Source of the DNA: Bacteroidaceae bacterium | GTDB taxonomy: Bacteria; Bacteroidota; Bacteroidia; Bacteroidales; Bacteroidaceae | DNA: 64,000 bases | Direction: 5' to 3' | Assembly (NCBI GenBank): GCA_017467885.1 | Contig: JAFUKC010000021.1 | Location: forward strand, 34,725-98,724 | Shown here: positions 1-10,427 of the stretch, in pieces | Layout: every line of letters starts with the position of its first letter | Position numbering within the stretch: the stretch's first letter is position 1 | Translations under genes and position numbers: made by a program | Notes under the pieces: generated by a model | Databases searched by the model: none | What the model was told of the DNA's origin: nothing | Seen by the model: the letters and a program-made list of their open reading frames with translations, nothing else

Positions 1-905
1 AGAAAGCCACATACGGTATGGAGTTCAGCAAACAGGCCAAAGAGTTTGGTTTTGTCGACGGTGATATAATTATGGCGGTAGGTGGCGAAGAAGTGCATCG
101 TTTGGATGTTGACCTACTGCGTGCCATTGCCGACAGCAGACAGGTAACGGTATTACGTAACAGCAACGAAGTGGTAATTACTTTACCCGATACATTCGGA
201 TTACTCGACATGAGCAAAGAGGGGCCGTTTATACAATATCGCCTGCCTGCCGTATTGGACAGCATCATGCCGGGACGCCCTGCGGCTGTTGCCGGATTAC
301 AAAAAGGAGACAAGATTACAGCCATAAACGGAATTGCCATCAATTCATGGAACGAGCTTACACAAGCAATGGCAACCATGAAAGAGCAGAAACAAAACAA
401 CATAGCAATAACCGTACTACGCGACAGCCTGATGAATTTCACAACCAACGTAGACAGCAGCTACATGCTTGGAATTACAGTTATGCCTGTCGACTACCCC
501 ATTGTTGAGAAACAATACACATTCTTCGAATCGATTCCGGCCGGTATAAGCTACGGAATAAATGTATTAAAAGGATATGTAAGCGACTTCAAATATGTAT
601 TCTCGAAGGAGGGCGCACAATCGGTTGGAATGTTCGGTACCATCGGCAGCCTGTTCCCGGCAACGTGGGATTGGCACCAATTCTGGTTGATGACAGCATT
701 CCTTTCCATCATACTTGCATTCATGAACATACTGCCTATTCCCGCCCTCGACGGCGGACATGTGGTATTCCTTCTTATAGAAGTTATCACCGGGAAAAAA
801 CCGAGCGATAAAGTATTGGAGTATGCACAAATGATTGGAATGCTTATTATTGGAGCCTTGTTTATTCTTGCTACGTACAACGATTTAACACGATTCATCT
901 TCTGA
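1..905 (+). CDS. rseP: RseP-type site-2 zinc metalloprotease, C-terminal part (gene enters from the left edge)
   Basis: The reading frame is open to the first base of the window, so the N-terminal membrane segment with the HExxH zinc site lies outside. What is visible are two PDZ-like segments (one at the very start, the second around GRPAAVAGLQKGDKI) followed by a hydrophobic block with the motif NILPIPALDGGH, which holds the conserved Asp that is the third zinc ligand of site-2 proteases, and a final membrane helix ending in NDLTRF. The family cleaves membrane-bound anti-sigma factors and remnant signal peptides inside the inner membrane. The serpin gene begins 9 bp downstream, so the two are probably cotranscribed. 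Confidence 0.93.
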   Translation, partial: KATYGMEFSKQAKEFGFVDGDIIMAVGGEEVHRLDVDLLRAIADSRQVTVLRNSNEVVITLPDTFGLLDMSKEGPFIQYRLPAVLDSIMPGRPAAVAGLQKGDKITAINGIAINSWNELTQAMATMKEQKQNNIAITVLRDSLMNFTTNVDSSYMLGITVMPVDYPIVEKQYTFFESIPAGISYGINVLKGYVSDFKYVFSKEGAQSVGMFGTIGSLFPATWDWHQFWLMTAFLSIILAFMNILPIPALDGGHVVFLLIEVITGKKPSDKVLEYAQMIGMLIIGALFILATYNDLTRFIF

Positions 906-914
906 CAGACAAGT

Positions 915-2174
915 ATGAAACATATCGGCAACATATTCGTCATCCTTGGGATAGCAGCCATAAGTTCGTGCCATACAGGTAGCAACATAAAGAATAACAA
1001 CCCGTCTGTAGCCCAAGACAAACCGGCAGACAGCGTCATAACCATGCAGACACGTCAGCAGATTTTGCCGACACCGACAGAGAGTGCATGCAATTTTGCT
1101 ATATCCCTTTTCCGAGCCGTATGTGAAGCAGAGAAGCAAAAGAACATTTGTATCTCACCGGCAAGTGCAGAATGGGCTCTGTCGATGGTGGCAAACGGAG
1201 CAAACGGAATAACCGAACGGGAGATTATTCAGATGTTGGGATTCAAAGATATTGAAACCCTCAACAGCCTGCAAGACTCACTTATTTCATCGCTTCCCAC
1301 AAAGAGCCACGCAACACACCTGTCCATAGCCAATTCAATATGGATAAACAAAGATGTACCTGTTAAATACGAATTCATTGCTATAAACAGAAGATACTAC
1401 GATGCAACAGTGCAATCGGTAAAGTTCGACAACCACGCGCTTGCACAAATAAACAAATGGTGCAGTGAAAAGACAGAAGAGAAGATAACATCAATACTCG
1501 ACAACCTCGACAACAGCACCAAACTACTGCTGCTGAACGCTTTGTATCTGAAATCGTCGTGGGCTTCACCTTTTAACGAAAAGGCGACAGTTGAACACAC
1601 CTTTACAAAAAGTAACAACGAGGAGGTAAAGGTTAAGATGATGAAGCAAAAATCAAGAACAACATACTTCGAGAATGATACAATGCAGATTGCATCGAAG
1701 CACCTGTGTGGAAAATTAGAGATGCGTTTCATTCTGCCACGCAAAGGAATCGAGACCGATTCTGTTGTAAGGATTTTGGTCGAAAAGTACGAAACACTCC
1801 GAGGCAGAATGAAAAGCCACGAGGTAATAATGGGTGTACCGCGATTCAAAACAGAATACGGCACAAGCATGAAACAGATGTTGAAAGAGATGGGTATGCA
1901 ATCGGCGTTCGGCAAAAATGCACAGTTCGAGAAGATTTCAGAAATACCGCTGTATATAGATGATGTAATACAAAAAAGCTACATAGCAGTGAACGAAGAG
2001 GGTGTGGAGGCAGCAGCTGTGACAGCCGCTACTATGAACATGCTTTCCATGCGCCCTGCCGAACAACCTAAAGAGATGATAATGGACCGTCCGTTCATAT
2101 ATATGATTGTACACTGCGAAAATAACAAAGAGACTATTCTTTTCATAGGAAAGACAGAGGAACCAAAAGAGTAA
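915..2174 (+). CDS. Serpin-family serine protease inhibitor, lipoprotein
   Basis: A 419-residue full-length serpin. The N-terminus is a lipoprotein signal peptide with lipobox ISSC (Cys19), so the protein should be anchored to a membrane, probably the outer one. The reactive-centre loop is intact: the hinge starts at Glu361-Glu362-Gly363 with small residues after it (VEAAAVTAAT), as in inhibitory serpins. Counting from P17 = Glu361 puts P1-P1' at Leu377-Ser378, which would suit a chymotrypsin-like or cathepsin G-like protease; this assignment is inference. The C-terminal segment DRPFIYMIVHCENNKETILFIGK matches the serpin end in character. It sits between rseP and an alkaline phosphatase gene with short gaps. 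Serpins occur in some gut Bacteroidales; the real target is unknown. Confidence 0.93.
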   Translation: MKHIGNIFVILGIAAISSCHTGSNIKNNNPSVAQDKPADSVITMQTRQQILPTPTESACNFAISLFRAVCEAEKQKNICISPASAEWALSMVANGANGITEREIIQMLGFKDIETLNSLQDSLISSLPTKSHATHLSIANSIWINKDVPVKYEFIAINRRYYDATVQSVKFDNHALAQINKWCSEKTEEKITSILDNLDNSTKLLLLNALYLKSSWASPFNEKATVEHTFTKSNNEEVKVKMMKQKSRTTYFENDTMQIASKHLCGKLEMRFILPRKGIETDSVVRILVEKYETLRGRMKSHEVIMGVPRFKTEYGTSMKQMLKEMGMQSAFGKNAQFEKISEIPLYIDDVIQKSYIAVNEEGVEAAAVTAATMNMLSMRPAEQPKEMIMDRPFIYMIVHCENNKETILFIGKTEEPKE

Positions 2175-2196
2175 ACAACAAATAAATAATATAATC

Positions 2197-3555
2197 ATGA
2201 AAAAAATCACTGTAACAATGCTGCTTTTATGCATAGCATTATTAGGATTTGCCAAAGGCCCAAAATATGTATTCTATTTTATAGGTGATGGAATGGGACC
2301 GTCGCATGTATTGGGAACCGAGCTGCTCCTTGGCGAGCAGGCAGGAGTGATAGGCCGCCCGCACAAACTATGCTTTACACAATTTCCGCAAACAGCCTTT
2401 GTAACCACATTCTCGGCAAGCAACGGAGTAACCGACTCGGCTGCATCCGGAACAGCTCTATCCACCGGCAGCAAAACAAACAACGGCCATTTAGGCGTAA
2501 CACCCGACGGAAAACCCGTATACAGTGTTGCCCTTGCAGCCAAAGAGGCCGGCTATGCAGTGGGAATATCAACCACTGTTTGCATAAACCATGCCACACC
2601 CGGAGCTTTCTATGCACACCAGCCCAGCCGTAACAATTATTACGAGATAGCAAAAGAGATGGTAAAGAGCAATTACGATTTCTTTGCCGGCGGCGACCCC
2701 AATTGTACAAGCAAACAGCATAAAGAGATAATGGCAGCAGCCGAAGAAAACAACTATACAATAGCACGAGGATTCGATGATTATTACACCAAAGCATCTA
2801 CAGCAAAAAAGATGATGCTGTTCCAGAAAGAGATAGCAAGCGAAATACCCTATGCAATAGACCGCGATGAAGAAGACCTCACCCTTGCAGAGATAACAGA
2901 GGCCGGCATAGATTTTCTCTCAAAGAAGAGCAAAAAAGGATTCTTCTTTATGGTTGAAGGAGGAAAGATCGACTATGCCTCACATGCCGATGACGCAGCA
3001 ACAATGTTTCAAGAAGTTCTCGATTTTAACAACGCAATAAAGGTTGCCCTCGATTTTTACAAGAAACATAAAGACGAGACCCTGATAATAGTTACCGCCG
3101 ACCACGAGACCGGAGGTATAGTATTAGGATTCAACTCGGCATACACACTTAACCTTAAAGCACTTTCCGGACAAAAGGCCAGTGCCGTAAAGATTGCAGA
3201 ACTACTTATTGAAACCGACAAGGAAAAGCGACTCACATGGGAGAATGCTCGCAAAATACTCAAAGAACAGTTCGGGCTTTGGGAGACAGCAGCAATAAGC
3301 GAACAACAAACAAATAGATTAAAGCAAATATTCGAACTTGCAGAAGTGGTAGAAGACAGAGAGAAACAATTGAAGCAGTTGGCAGAAACAGCAAAAACAT
3401 ACGTAGCACACACAGCTGCCATCTCATGGGCCAGCGGTAACCACTCCGGGACATTCGTTCCACTGTTTGCCATTGGCGAGGATGCCGATGAATTCGGCGG
3501 AGTATTGGACAACACCGATATACCCAAAATGATAAAAAAGATTGCCCGATATTAA
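2197..3555 (+). CDS. Alkaline phosphatase, secreted
   Basis: A 452-residue alkaline phosphatase of the PhoA superfamily. A signal peptide (MKKITVTMLLLCIALLGFAK) directs it to the periplasm. The metal-binding motif GDGMG lies near the mature N-terminus; the nucleophile is Ser81 within DSAASGTALS; later metal ligands are in TADHETGG and in GNHSGTFVP near the end. The enzyme releases inorganic phosphate from phosphomonoesters. Spacing of 22 bp from the serpin gene suggests the same transcript. No Pho-box-like control can be judged because the operon start is outside the window. Confidence 0.93.
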   Translation: MKKITVTMLLLCIALLGFAKGPKYVFYFIGDGMGPSHVLGTELLLGEQAGVIGRPHKLCFTQFPQTAFVTTFSASNGVTDSAASGTALSTGSKTNNGHLGVTPDGKPVYSVALAAKEAGYAVGISTTVCINHATPGAFYAHQPSRNNYYEIAKEMVKSNYDFFAGGDPNCTSKQHKEIMAAAEENNYTIARGFDDYYTKASTAKKMMLFQKEIASEIPYAIDRDEEDLTLAEITEAGIDFLSKKSKKGFFFMVEGGKIDYASHADDAATMFQEVLDFNNAIKVALDFYKKHKDETLIIVTADHETGGIVLGFNSAYTLNLKALSGQKASAVKIAELLIETDKEKRLTWENARKILKEQFGLWETAAISEQQTNRLKQIFELAEVVEDREKQLKQLAETAKTYVAHTAAISWASGNHSGTFVPLFAIGEDADEFGGVLDNTDIPKMIKKIARY

Positions 3556-3800
3556 TCGGTTGCTTAATAAGCATTAAAAAGAACCATTATTAAGTTCATT
3601 TATAACAAAAAGAGACAGACTAAACAGAGTTACAAACATTTAAACCCATTGCCTATGAATTAAAAAAGAGACAGAACGTTCAGCTATGCATTGCCACACT
3701 GCGGGCCATGCAATTTTTACTTTTAATTATTAACTTAAAGTGCGTTCCGTTCTTTACTTAACAAGCATATATAATAATTGAGCTTTTAGCTCTTATTCTC

Positions 3801-3923
3801 TCAATTCCGAATACCGCCAATATTCACTCCCCGAGAATAAGCTGTTGGAGGTTCACGCCACGTGGGCGTGAACCATTCTAAGCTTGTCGGGGATTAGGTC
3901 ACTTGGCGGTAACCGGGAATTGA
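3801..3923. repeat. Multi-arm inverted repeat, possible structured RNA or palindromic element
   Basis: Four nested complementary arm pairs: 3801-3808 with 3916-3923, 3812-3819 (TACCGCCA) with 3904-3911, 3828-3834 (TCCCCGA) with 3887-3893, and a central hairpin GGTTCACGCC at 3850-3859 with 3865-3874 around a five-base loop. All four are perfect and correctly nested, giving a long rod with internal loops. A further copy of the motif GGTTTCACGCCC is at 3939-3950. It ends about 45 bp before the start codon of the next gene. It may be a 5' untranslated structure, a small RNA, or a palindromic repeat element; the sequence alone does not decide. The rest of 3556-3800 is AT-rich and shows no gene. 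Confidence 0.6.
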
Positions 3924-3969
3924 GGCAAGTAACGAATGGTTTCACGCCCTTTATTATTCTTTTTATTTT

Positions 3970-5184
3970 ATGAAATTCAGAACATTACTTTTAAGTGCCA
4001 TATTGATGGCATTTACAGCGATTACAAACGCACAAACCACAACTTTGCATGGTGACTATACCAATTTTATTCCAAAAAGTTTCACTATCGATGAAAAAGC
4101 CAAATTAGTATGCGGTGATGAGATATATGATATTTATGATAATGAAGAAGTGAACGCAAGTATATACAACGAAAATTTCGAAAAGGAGAGTACTGTAACC
4201 ATCAAACTAGAAAAATATATTCTTCACAAATATGAACAGCGGTGGCCTATTGGCGTTTTAGAATATCTTGAGCCTTGGGGAGAAATTTTTGACAAGGAGG
4301 AAGGAATTGACAGCAGTTTTGTACATGAAGGAATAACATACCACGTATTTGAATGGGAAGATGATCCCGATACTGATGGTAAAAGACCATCTCTTGTTTA
4401 TTCCGACGAGGTGGATAACGGACAAATGTTGTACAGATGCCAATATACAGAACGATTTTCAGGAGATTGGTTTACCACATCAGATGGAAGAGAAAGCACA
4501 AATTATCCTATCAATTTATCATATAAAAACTTAGATGCAAGTTCTATAGTTACTGAAACCGAAGGACTGTATCTGACCCAAACACTCCTTAATGATGACG
4601 AGAAATACGAATATCTGATACCCGACATAACATCTATGACCGAGAAATTATCAAGTGAACAAGACAGAGATGGTGACGGAGTTATAGACTACAGAACTTT
4701 CACATATGTGCCAACATCTTTGAATATAATTAACTCTGACGGAGAGCAGGTTGGTACGTTGAAATTTACAACTTTTATGGATGATGATTATATCCATGTT
4801 ATCCGTTGGGGTGGCAAACTATACTTCTACTGCGAATCGGATACCCTGATTGATGACAAATGGGAGTATACTCAACACTTTTATCTTTTCGAGCGCAATA
4901 CAACAAGTTTAAAGAAGATAGAAACACCTGCCATGTTCCGCATTGCACCACAAATAACAAAAAGATACGAAGCCGTTGAGGTAGAGATTGCAGAAGAGGC
5001 AAGCAGAAACGGAGGCAAACTTGTTGTGACCGACATGAATGGCCGAACAGTACACACACAGACTGTACCTGTTGGCGAAAGTACATTGAAATTGCACGTA
5101 CACAACCTTGCAACCGGTGTTTATGGGGTTTCTTACATCACTAATGGAAAGAGAATCGACTCTTCGAAACTGATAGTGCGATAA
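3970..5184 (+). CDS. Secreted hypothetical protein with C-terminal type IX-like sorting domain
   Basis: A 404-residue protein not recognised beyond its ends. It has a clear signal peptide (cleavage near TNAQ, residue about 22). The middle is acidic, rich in Tyr, Asp and Glu, and contains a DRDGDGVIDY stretch that resembles a calcium-binding loop. The last 70 residues (KLVVTDMNGRTVHTQTVP, then LATGVYGVSYI, ending SSKLIVR) look like the beta-sandwich sorting domain used by the type IX secretion system. It stands alone between the inverted-repeat element at 3.8 kb and a terminator at 5.22 kb. No catalytic motif was recognised. Confidence 0.8.
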   Translation: MKFRTLLLSAILMAFTAITNAQTTTLHGDYTNFIPKSFTIDEKAKLVCGDEIYDIYDNEEVNASIYNENFEKESTVTIKLEKYILHKYEQRWPIGVLEYLEPWGEIFDKEEGIDSSFVHEGITYHVFEWEDDPDTDGKRPSLVYSDEVDNGQMLYRCQYTERFSGDWFTTSDGRESTNYPINLSYKNLDASSIVTETEGLYLTQTLLNDDEKYEYLIPDITSMTEKLSSEQDRDGDGVIDYRTFTYVPTSLNIINSDGEQVGTLKFTTFMDDDYIHVIRWGGKLYFYCESDTLIDDKWEYTQHFYLFERNTTSLKKIETPAMFRIAPQITKRYEAVEVEIAEEASRNGGKLVVTDMNGRTVHTQTVPVGESTLKLHVHNLATGVYGVSYITNGKRIDSSKLIVR

Positions 5185-5216
5185 ACCACTATAAACACAA
5201 TATAAGACCATAACAG

Positions 5217-5251
5217 AAGGAGCCACGTCATAAAAACAGCGTGGTTCCTTT
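5217..5251 (+). terminator. Rho-independent terminator after the secreted protein
   Basis: Inverted repeat AAGGAGCCACG at 5217-5227 and CGTGGTTCCTT at 5240-5250 (one wobble), followed by TTGCTTTAT. It lies 33 bp after the stop codon of the preceding gene. Confidence 0.7.
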
Positions 5252-5335
5252 GCTTTATATCCTTGATATTCACAAATAATCACCCATAAAAGCAAAAACC
5301 AAAGGAAGGATAAGGAAAAGATAAAAATAAATGAT

Positions 5336-5343
5336 TATTTTTG
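5336..5343 (+). promoter_or_regulatory. Bacteroidota -7 promoter element (TATTTTTG)
   Basis: Exact match to TAnnTTTG, 37 bp before the start codon of the UDP-glucuronate decarboxylase gene. No clear TTTG -33 element is visible. It probably serves the 5.4-12 kb operon. Confidence 0.5.
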
Positions 5344-5379
5344 CAGAGATATATCTTTTGCAAAAGTAATATATAAATA

Positions 5380-6315
5380 ATGAAACGAATACTTGTAACA
5401 GGAGGTGCCGGTTTCATTGGTTCCCATCTTTGCGAACGACTGCTGAAGGAGGGGAACGATGTTATCTGCCTCGACAACTATTTTACAGGCAGCAAGGACA
5501 ACATTCGTCATCTGATAGGTAACGACCACTTCGAACTTGTGCGACACGACATCACACGTCCATATACAGCCGAAGTAGACGAAATATACAATCTTGCATG
5601 CCCTGCCTCGCCAATACACTACCAATACGACCCTGTAAAGACAATACAGACCTGTGTAATCGGGTCGATGAACATGTTGGGACTTGCCAAGCAGGTGAGA
5701 GCAAAAATATTGCAAGCATCCACAAGCGAGGTATACGGCGACCCCGACATTCATCCGCAAATAGAAAGTTATTGGGGCAACGTAAACCCCATTGGGATAC
5801 GTTCGTGCTACGACGAAGGCAAGCGCTGTGCCGAGACCCTCTTCATGGACTACCATCGCCAAAACAATATACGCATTAAAATAATACGTATTTTCAACAC
5901 CTACGGCCCCCGCATGAGCATGAACGATGGCCGCGTGGTTTCAAACTTCATCGTACAGGCCTTGCGTGGAGAAGATATCACCATATATGGCGACGGACAA
6001 CAGACCCGCAGTTTCCAATATGTAGACGACCTTGTAGAAGGAATGGTACGCATGATGCAGACCGATGATAAATTCACCGGGCCTGTGAACATTGGAAACC
6101 CCGGAGAATTCACCATGATAGAACTTGCCGAGAAGGTAATAGAACTCACCTGCTCGAAATCGAAAATAATCTTCAAACCTCTGCCGCAAGACGACCCCCG
6201 CCAACGCAAGCCCGATATTTCACTTGCACAAAAAGAGCTAAACGGTTGGTTGCCTACCATAAAATTAGAAGAAGGCCTTACACGCACCATTGAATATTTT
6301 AAGAAACTGATATAA
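5380..6315 (+). CDS. UDP-glucuronate decarboxylase (UDP-xylose synthase), SDR family
   Basis: A 311-residue extended short-chain dehydrogenase. The Rossmann motif GGAGFIGS is at residues 8-15. The catalytic triad region is present as [10 protein letters not shown] and SCYDEGKR (Tyr-x3-Lys); RSCYDEGKR is characteristic of UDP-glucuronate decarboxylases as opposed to UDP-glucose 4-epimerases. The reaction is NAD-dependent oxidation and decarboxylation of UDP-glucuronate to UDP-xylose, supplying a sugar donor for surface polysaccharide. Length is normal for the bacterial enzyme. It is the first gene of a same-strand run and lies 18 bp before lysS; no other polysaccharide gene is adjacent. Confidence 0.88.
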   Translation: MKRILVTGGAGFIGSHLCERLLKEGNDVICLDNYFTGSKDNIRHLIGNDHFELVRHDITRPYTAEVDEIYNLACPASPIHYQYDPVKTIQTCVIGSMNMLGLAKQVRAKILQASTSEVYGDPDIHPQIESYWGNVNPIGIRSCYDEGKRCAETLFMDYHRQNNIRIKIIRIFNTYGPRMSMNDGRVVSNFIVQALRGEDITIYGDGQQTRSFQYVDDLVEGMVRMMQTDDKFTGPVNIGNPGEFTMIELAEKVIELTCSKSKIIFKPLPQDDPRQRKPDISLAQKELNGWLPTIKLEEGLTRTIEYFKKLI

Positions 6316-6333
6316 AATTAAAACGATAATACA

Positions 6334-8061
6334 ATGAACATATTAGAATTGAGTGAACAAGAGATTGTACGTCGTGAAGCGCTCGACGAGTTGCGCAAAA
6401 TGGGTATAGAACCATATCCCGCAGCCGAATACCCCGTAAACGCCTATTCAACGGATATATTAGCCGAGTTCAATGACGAGGACGAAGCACGCAAAGTGTG
6501 CATTGCCGGCCGTTTGATGAGCCGTCGTGTCATGGGCAAAGCATCCTTCATTGAGTTGCAGGATTCTAAAGGACGTATTCAGGTATACATAACACGCGAC
6601 GACCTGTGCCCGGGCGAGGACAAAGACCTTTACAACGTTCTTTTCAAGCGCCTGCTTGATATCGGCGATTTTGTGGGAATAAAAGGTTTTGTATTCCGCA
6701 CACAGACAGGTGAGATAACCGTTCACGCACAAGAACTTACATTATTATCGAAAAGTATCCGTCCGCTTCCCATCGTAAAATACAAGGATGGTGTTGCATA
6801 CGACAAGTTCGAAGACCCGGAATTACGTTATCGCCAACGTTACGTGGATTTGGTTGTAAACGACAATGTAAAAGAGATATTCATCAAACGTAATAAGGTA
6901 TACACCTCGATGCGTGAGTTTTTCAATGCACGAGGATACATGGAGGTTGAAACCCCTGTTCTGCAGTCGATTCCCGGAGGAGCAGCTGCACGTCCCTTCA
7001 TTACACACCATAATGCGTTGGATATACCGCTCTACCTGCGCATAGCCAACGAATTATATCTTAAACGTCTTATCGTGGGTGGTTTCGAAGGTGTATATGA
7101 GTTCTCGAAGAACTTCCGCAACGAAGGTATGGACCGTACACACAACCCCGAGTTTACCTGCATGGAGATTTACGTTTCCTATAAGGACTATAATTGGATG
7201 ATGAACTTCACCGAACAGATGCTCGAAAAGATTTGTTTGGACGTAAACGGTACCACAGAGGTACAAATGGGCGAGCACACCATCAGTTTCAAAGCTCCTT
7301 TTGCACGCCGCACAATGACCGAAGCCATCAAAGAATTTACCGGAATAGATATAACCGGAATGAACGAAGAGCAATTACGCGATGTATGCAAGCAGTTGGA
7401 TATAGAGATTGATGACACAATGGGCAAAGGCAAGCTTATCGACGAGATATTCGGCGAAAAGTGCGAAGGCAACTACATACAGCCCACATTCATAACCGAC
7501 TACCCGATAGAGATGTCTCCGTTGTGTAAACGTCACCGCGAAAATCCCGAACTTACCGAGCGTTTCGAGCTTATGGTAAACGGCAAAGAACTTTGCAATG
7601 CATACAGCGAACTTAACGACCCAATCGACCAGTTGGAGCGTTTCCAAGAGCAGTTGCGCTTGAGCGAGAAGGGCGACGACGAGGCTATGTTCATCGACAA
7701 CGATTTTGTTCGTGCATTGGAATATGGCATGCCTCCAACCTCGGGTATGGGAATAGGTATGGACCGTTTGGTTATGCTTATGACCGGACAGACCACAATT
7801 CAGGAGGTTCTGTTCTTCCCGCAGATGCGTCCCGAGAAGAAAATTCCCAAAGACCCCGTATCGGCATTCACACCGATAGGCATCCCCGAGGAGTGGGTTC
7901 CCGTATTGCAGAAAGCCGGCTATAATCTTGTTTCGGACCTTAAGGGAGCCAACCCGCAGAAGGTGCAACAAGAGATTGGCGGTATAAATAAAAAGTTCAA
8001 GCTCAACTACAGCACACCATCGGTCAACGATGTTGCTGCGTGGATTGAGAAACTTGCTTAA
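6334..8061 (+). CDS. lysS: Lysyl-tRNA synthetase, class II
   Basis: A 575-residue class II lysyl-tRNA synthetase. An N-terminal OB-fold anticodon-binding domain (about residues 55-170) precedes the catalytic core with motif 2 ([15 protein letters not shown]) and motif 3 ([15 protein letters not shown]). The core ends near [10 protein letters not shown]. About 70 extra residues follow, a small helical domain ([15 protein letters not shown], then ending VAAWIEKLA) that goes beyond the usual length of about 500 residues; such tails are common in this phylum. Located 17 bp before gpsA. Confidence 0.97.
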   Translation: MNILELSEQEIVRREALDELRKMGIEPYPAAEYPVNAYSTDILAEFNDEDEARKVCIAGRLMSRRVMGKASFIELQDSKGRIQVYITRDDLCPGEDKDLYNVLFKRLLDIGDFVGIKGFVFRTQTGEITVHAQELTLLSKSIRPLPIVKYKDGVAYDKFEDPELRYRQRYVDLVVNDNVKEIFIKRNKVYTSMREFFNARGYMEVETPVLQSIPGGAAARPFITHHNALDIPLYLRIANELYLKRLIVGGFEGVYEFSKNFRNEGMDRTHNPEFTCMEIYVSYKDYNWMMNFTEQMLEKICLDVNGTTEVQMGEHTISFKAPFARRTMTEAIKEFTGIDITGMNEEQLRDVCKQLDIEIDDTMGKGKLIDEIFGEKCEGNYIQPTFITDYPIEMSPLCKRHRENPELTERFELMVNGKELCNAYSELNDPIDQLERFQEQLRLSEKGDDEAMFIDNDFVRALEYGMPPTSGMGIGMDRLVMLMTGQTTIQEVLFFPQMRPEKKIPKDPVSAFTPIGIPEEWVPVLQKAGYNLVSDLKGANPQKVQQEIGGINKKFKLNYSTPSVNDVAAWIEKLA

Positions 8062-8078
8062 CATTAAACCGAATTATA

Positions 8079-9077
8079 ATGGATTTTACGAATAAACAGG
8101 TTGCTATTATGGGTGGCGGAAGCTGGGCTACAGCCATCGCCAAAATAATAATGAGCAATGTCGAAACAATAAATTGGTATATCAGGCGCGACGACCGTAT
8201 AGAAGAGTTCAAACGCTTGGGGCACAACCCCGCCTATCTGTCATCGGTAAAATTCGATATCGACAGAATAAACTTCTCGTCGGATATCAACAAGGTTGTG
8301 AAGGAATCGGACATTCTGGTATTCGTTACCCCCTCGCCCTATCTTAAAAGCCACCTCAAAAAGCTTAAGGCCGACCTTGAAGATAAATTTATCGTAAATG
8401 CCATAAAAGGAATTGTTCCCGACGAGAATCTCATCATATCGGAATATTTTCACAAGGCATACAACGTACCCTACGAGAATATCGCCGTAATTGCCGGCCC
8501 CTGTCATGCCGAGGAGGTTGCGCTCGAGCGTCTGTCCTACCTCACCGTAGGTTGCTCGAGCATAAGCAATGCCACACAGTTTGCAAAAAAGATAGCCAAC
8601 AGTTTTGTAAAGACGTCGGTTAGCGATGATGTTGTAGGCATAGAATACGGCTCGGTGTTGAAAAACATCTATGCCATAGCCACCGGTATATGCAACGGAT
8701 TGAAATATGGCGATAACTTCCAGGCTGTGCTGATGTCGAATGCAGTGATAGAGATGAACCGCTTCATCAATGTTGTTCACCCCATCGAGCGCACCATAAA
8801 CGACAGTGTCTACCTTGGCGACCTGCTTGTCACAGGTTACTCCAACTTCAGCCGTAACCGCGTATTCGGCACCATGATAGGACGAGGCTACTCGGTAAAA
8901 AGCGCACAAGTGGAGATGGAGATGATAGCCGAAGGATATTATGCCGCAAAGTGCATAAAGGAGATAAACGAGTATTATCGTGTGAACACTCCCATCATCG
9001 ACGCCGTTTATAATATCCTATACGAGCATATATCGCCCGTAATTGAAATAAAGTTACTTACCGATTCATTTAAATAA
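8079..9077 (+). CDS. gpsA: Glycerol-3-phosphate dehydrogenase [NAD(P)+]
   Basis: A 332-residue cytosolic dehydrogenase that reduces dihydroxyacetone phosphate to sn-glycerol 3-phosphate for phospholipid synthesis. The nucleotide-binding motif is MGGGSWATA near residue 11. The segments VNAIKGI, AGPCHAEEV and GSVLKNIYAIATG correspond to the family's conserved blocks (the last with the catalytic Lys). Length is typical. It lies 17 bp after lysS and only 6 bp before pgi. Confidence 0.95.
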   Translation: MDFTNKQVAIMGGGSWATAIAKIIMSNVETINWYIRRDDRIEEFKRLGHNPAYLSSVKFDIDRINFSSDINKVVKESDILVFVTPSPYLKSHLKKLKADLEDKFIVNAIKGIVPDENLIISEYFHKAYNVPYENIAVIAGPCHAEEVALERLSYLTVGCSSISNATQFAKKIANSFVKTSVSDDVVGIEYGSVLKNIYAIATGICNGLKYGDNFQAVLMSNAVIEMNRFINVVHPIERTINDSVYLGDLLVTGYSNFSRNRVFGTMIGRGYSVKSAQVEMEMIAEGYYAAKCIKEINEYYRVNTPIIDAVYNILYEHISPVIEIKLLTDSFK

Positions 9078-9083
9078 CAGAAA

Positions 9084-10427
9084 ATGAAAAATATATCATT
9101 AAACATCGACAAGGTTACAGGTTTTGTAACCAAAGAGCAGATTGCAGCTCTGAAACCACAAATAGAAGCAGCACAAAAAGCGTTGGAAGAGGGAACTTTG
9201 CCCGGTAATGATTTTCTTGGCTGGCTACACCTCCCATCATCAATAACAAAAGAGCATATAGAAGACATCAAGGCTTGTGCAAACACCCTGCGCGAGAACT
9301 GCGAAGTAATTGTTGTTGCCGGTATTGGCGGCAGCTACCTTGGCGCACGTGCAGTCATCGAGGCATTAAGCAACAATTTTGCAGCTCTTATGAACGACGG
9401 GAAGAATCCTCGTGTAATATTTGCCGGACACAACATAAGCGAAGATTATTTGAGCGAACTGACTTCGTTCCTTAAGGGGAAGAAATTCGGTGTCATAAAC
9501 ATTTCAAAATCGGGAACCACAACAGAAACTGCACTTGCGTTCCGTTTACTCAAAAAGCAGTGCGAGGAGCAACGCGGCAAGGAGATGGCAAGCAAGGTTA
9601 TTGTGGCCATCACCGACGCAGTTAAAGGTGCAGCACGCATCACAGCCGACAAAGAGGGCTATAAGAGTTTCATAATTCCCGACAACGTAGGTGGCCGCTT
9701 CTCGGTACTCACACCCGTAGGCCTGCTTCCCATAGCCGTTGCCGGCTTCGACATCGATGCACTTGTACAGGGAGCACAGCAAATGGAAAAAGAGTGCTCG
9801 CCCGCAGTTCCTTTCGAGGAGAACATTGCAGCAATGTATGCAGCAACACGTAACGCCCTGTATGCAAGCGGCAAAAAGATTGAGATTCTTGTAAACTACC
9901 AGCCGAAGCTCCATTTCACCTCGGAGTGGTGGAAACAGCTCTACGGCGAATCGGAAGGAAAAGAGAATAAAGGAATCTTCCCCGCATCGGTCGACTTTAC
10001 TACCGACCTGCACTCAATGGGACAGTGGATACAAGAGGGTGAACGCACAATCTTCGAAACCGTCCTGTCGATAGAGACACCCAACAGCTCGCTTACCGTT
10101 CCAAGTGACGAAGAGAACCTCGACGGACTCAACTTCCTTGCAGGCAAGCATGTAGACGAAGTAAACAAGATGGCCGAACTTGGTACACAGCTTGCCCACG
10201 TAGACGGCGGTGTACCCAACATGCGCATATCGATTCCCGCTCTTAACGAGTTCTACATAGGAGAACTCATATATTTCTTCGAGATTGCCTGCGGTATCAG
10301 CGGATACGTACTTGGGGTAAATCCTTTTAATCAGCCCGGTGTAGAGGCATACAAGAAAAATATGTTCGCATTACTCGACAAACCCGGTTACGAGGCCGAG
10401 AGCAAAGCCATACGTGCAAGATTATAA
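9084..10427 (+). CDS. pgi: Glucose-6-phosphate isomerase
   Basis: A 447-residue cytosolic enzyme interconverting glucose 6-phosphate and fructose 6-phosphate. It belongs to the shorter bacterial form. Recognisable segments are the sugar-phosphate motif GGSYLGARA, the SIS-type [11 protein letters not shown], the [14 protein letters not shown] block, and near the C-terminus [16 protein letters not shown], which contains the conserved active-site region. The stop codon shares one base with the next start (TAATG), so translation of the HAD phosphatase is probably coupled. Confidence 0.97.
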   Translation: MKNISLNIDKVTGFVTKEQIAALKPQIEAAQKALEEGTLPGNDFLGWLHLPSSITKEHIEDIKACANTLRENCEVIVVAGIGGSYLGARAVIEALSNNFAALMNDGKNPRVIFAGHNISEDYLSELTSFLKGKKFGVINISKSGTTTETALAFRLLKKQCEEQRGKEMASKVIVAITDAVKGAARITADKEGYKSFIIPDNVGGRFSVLTPVGLLPIAVAGFDIDALVQGAQQMEKECSPAVPFEENIAAMYAATRNALYASGKKIEILVNYQPKLHFTSEWWKQLYGESEGKENKGIFPASVDFTTDLHSMGQWIQEGERTIFETVLSIETPNSSLTVPSDEENLDGLNFLAGKHVDEVNKMAELGTQLAHVDGGVPNMRISIPALNEFYIGELIYFFEIACGISGYVLGVNPFNQPGVEAYKKNMFALLDKPGYEAESKAIRARL

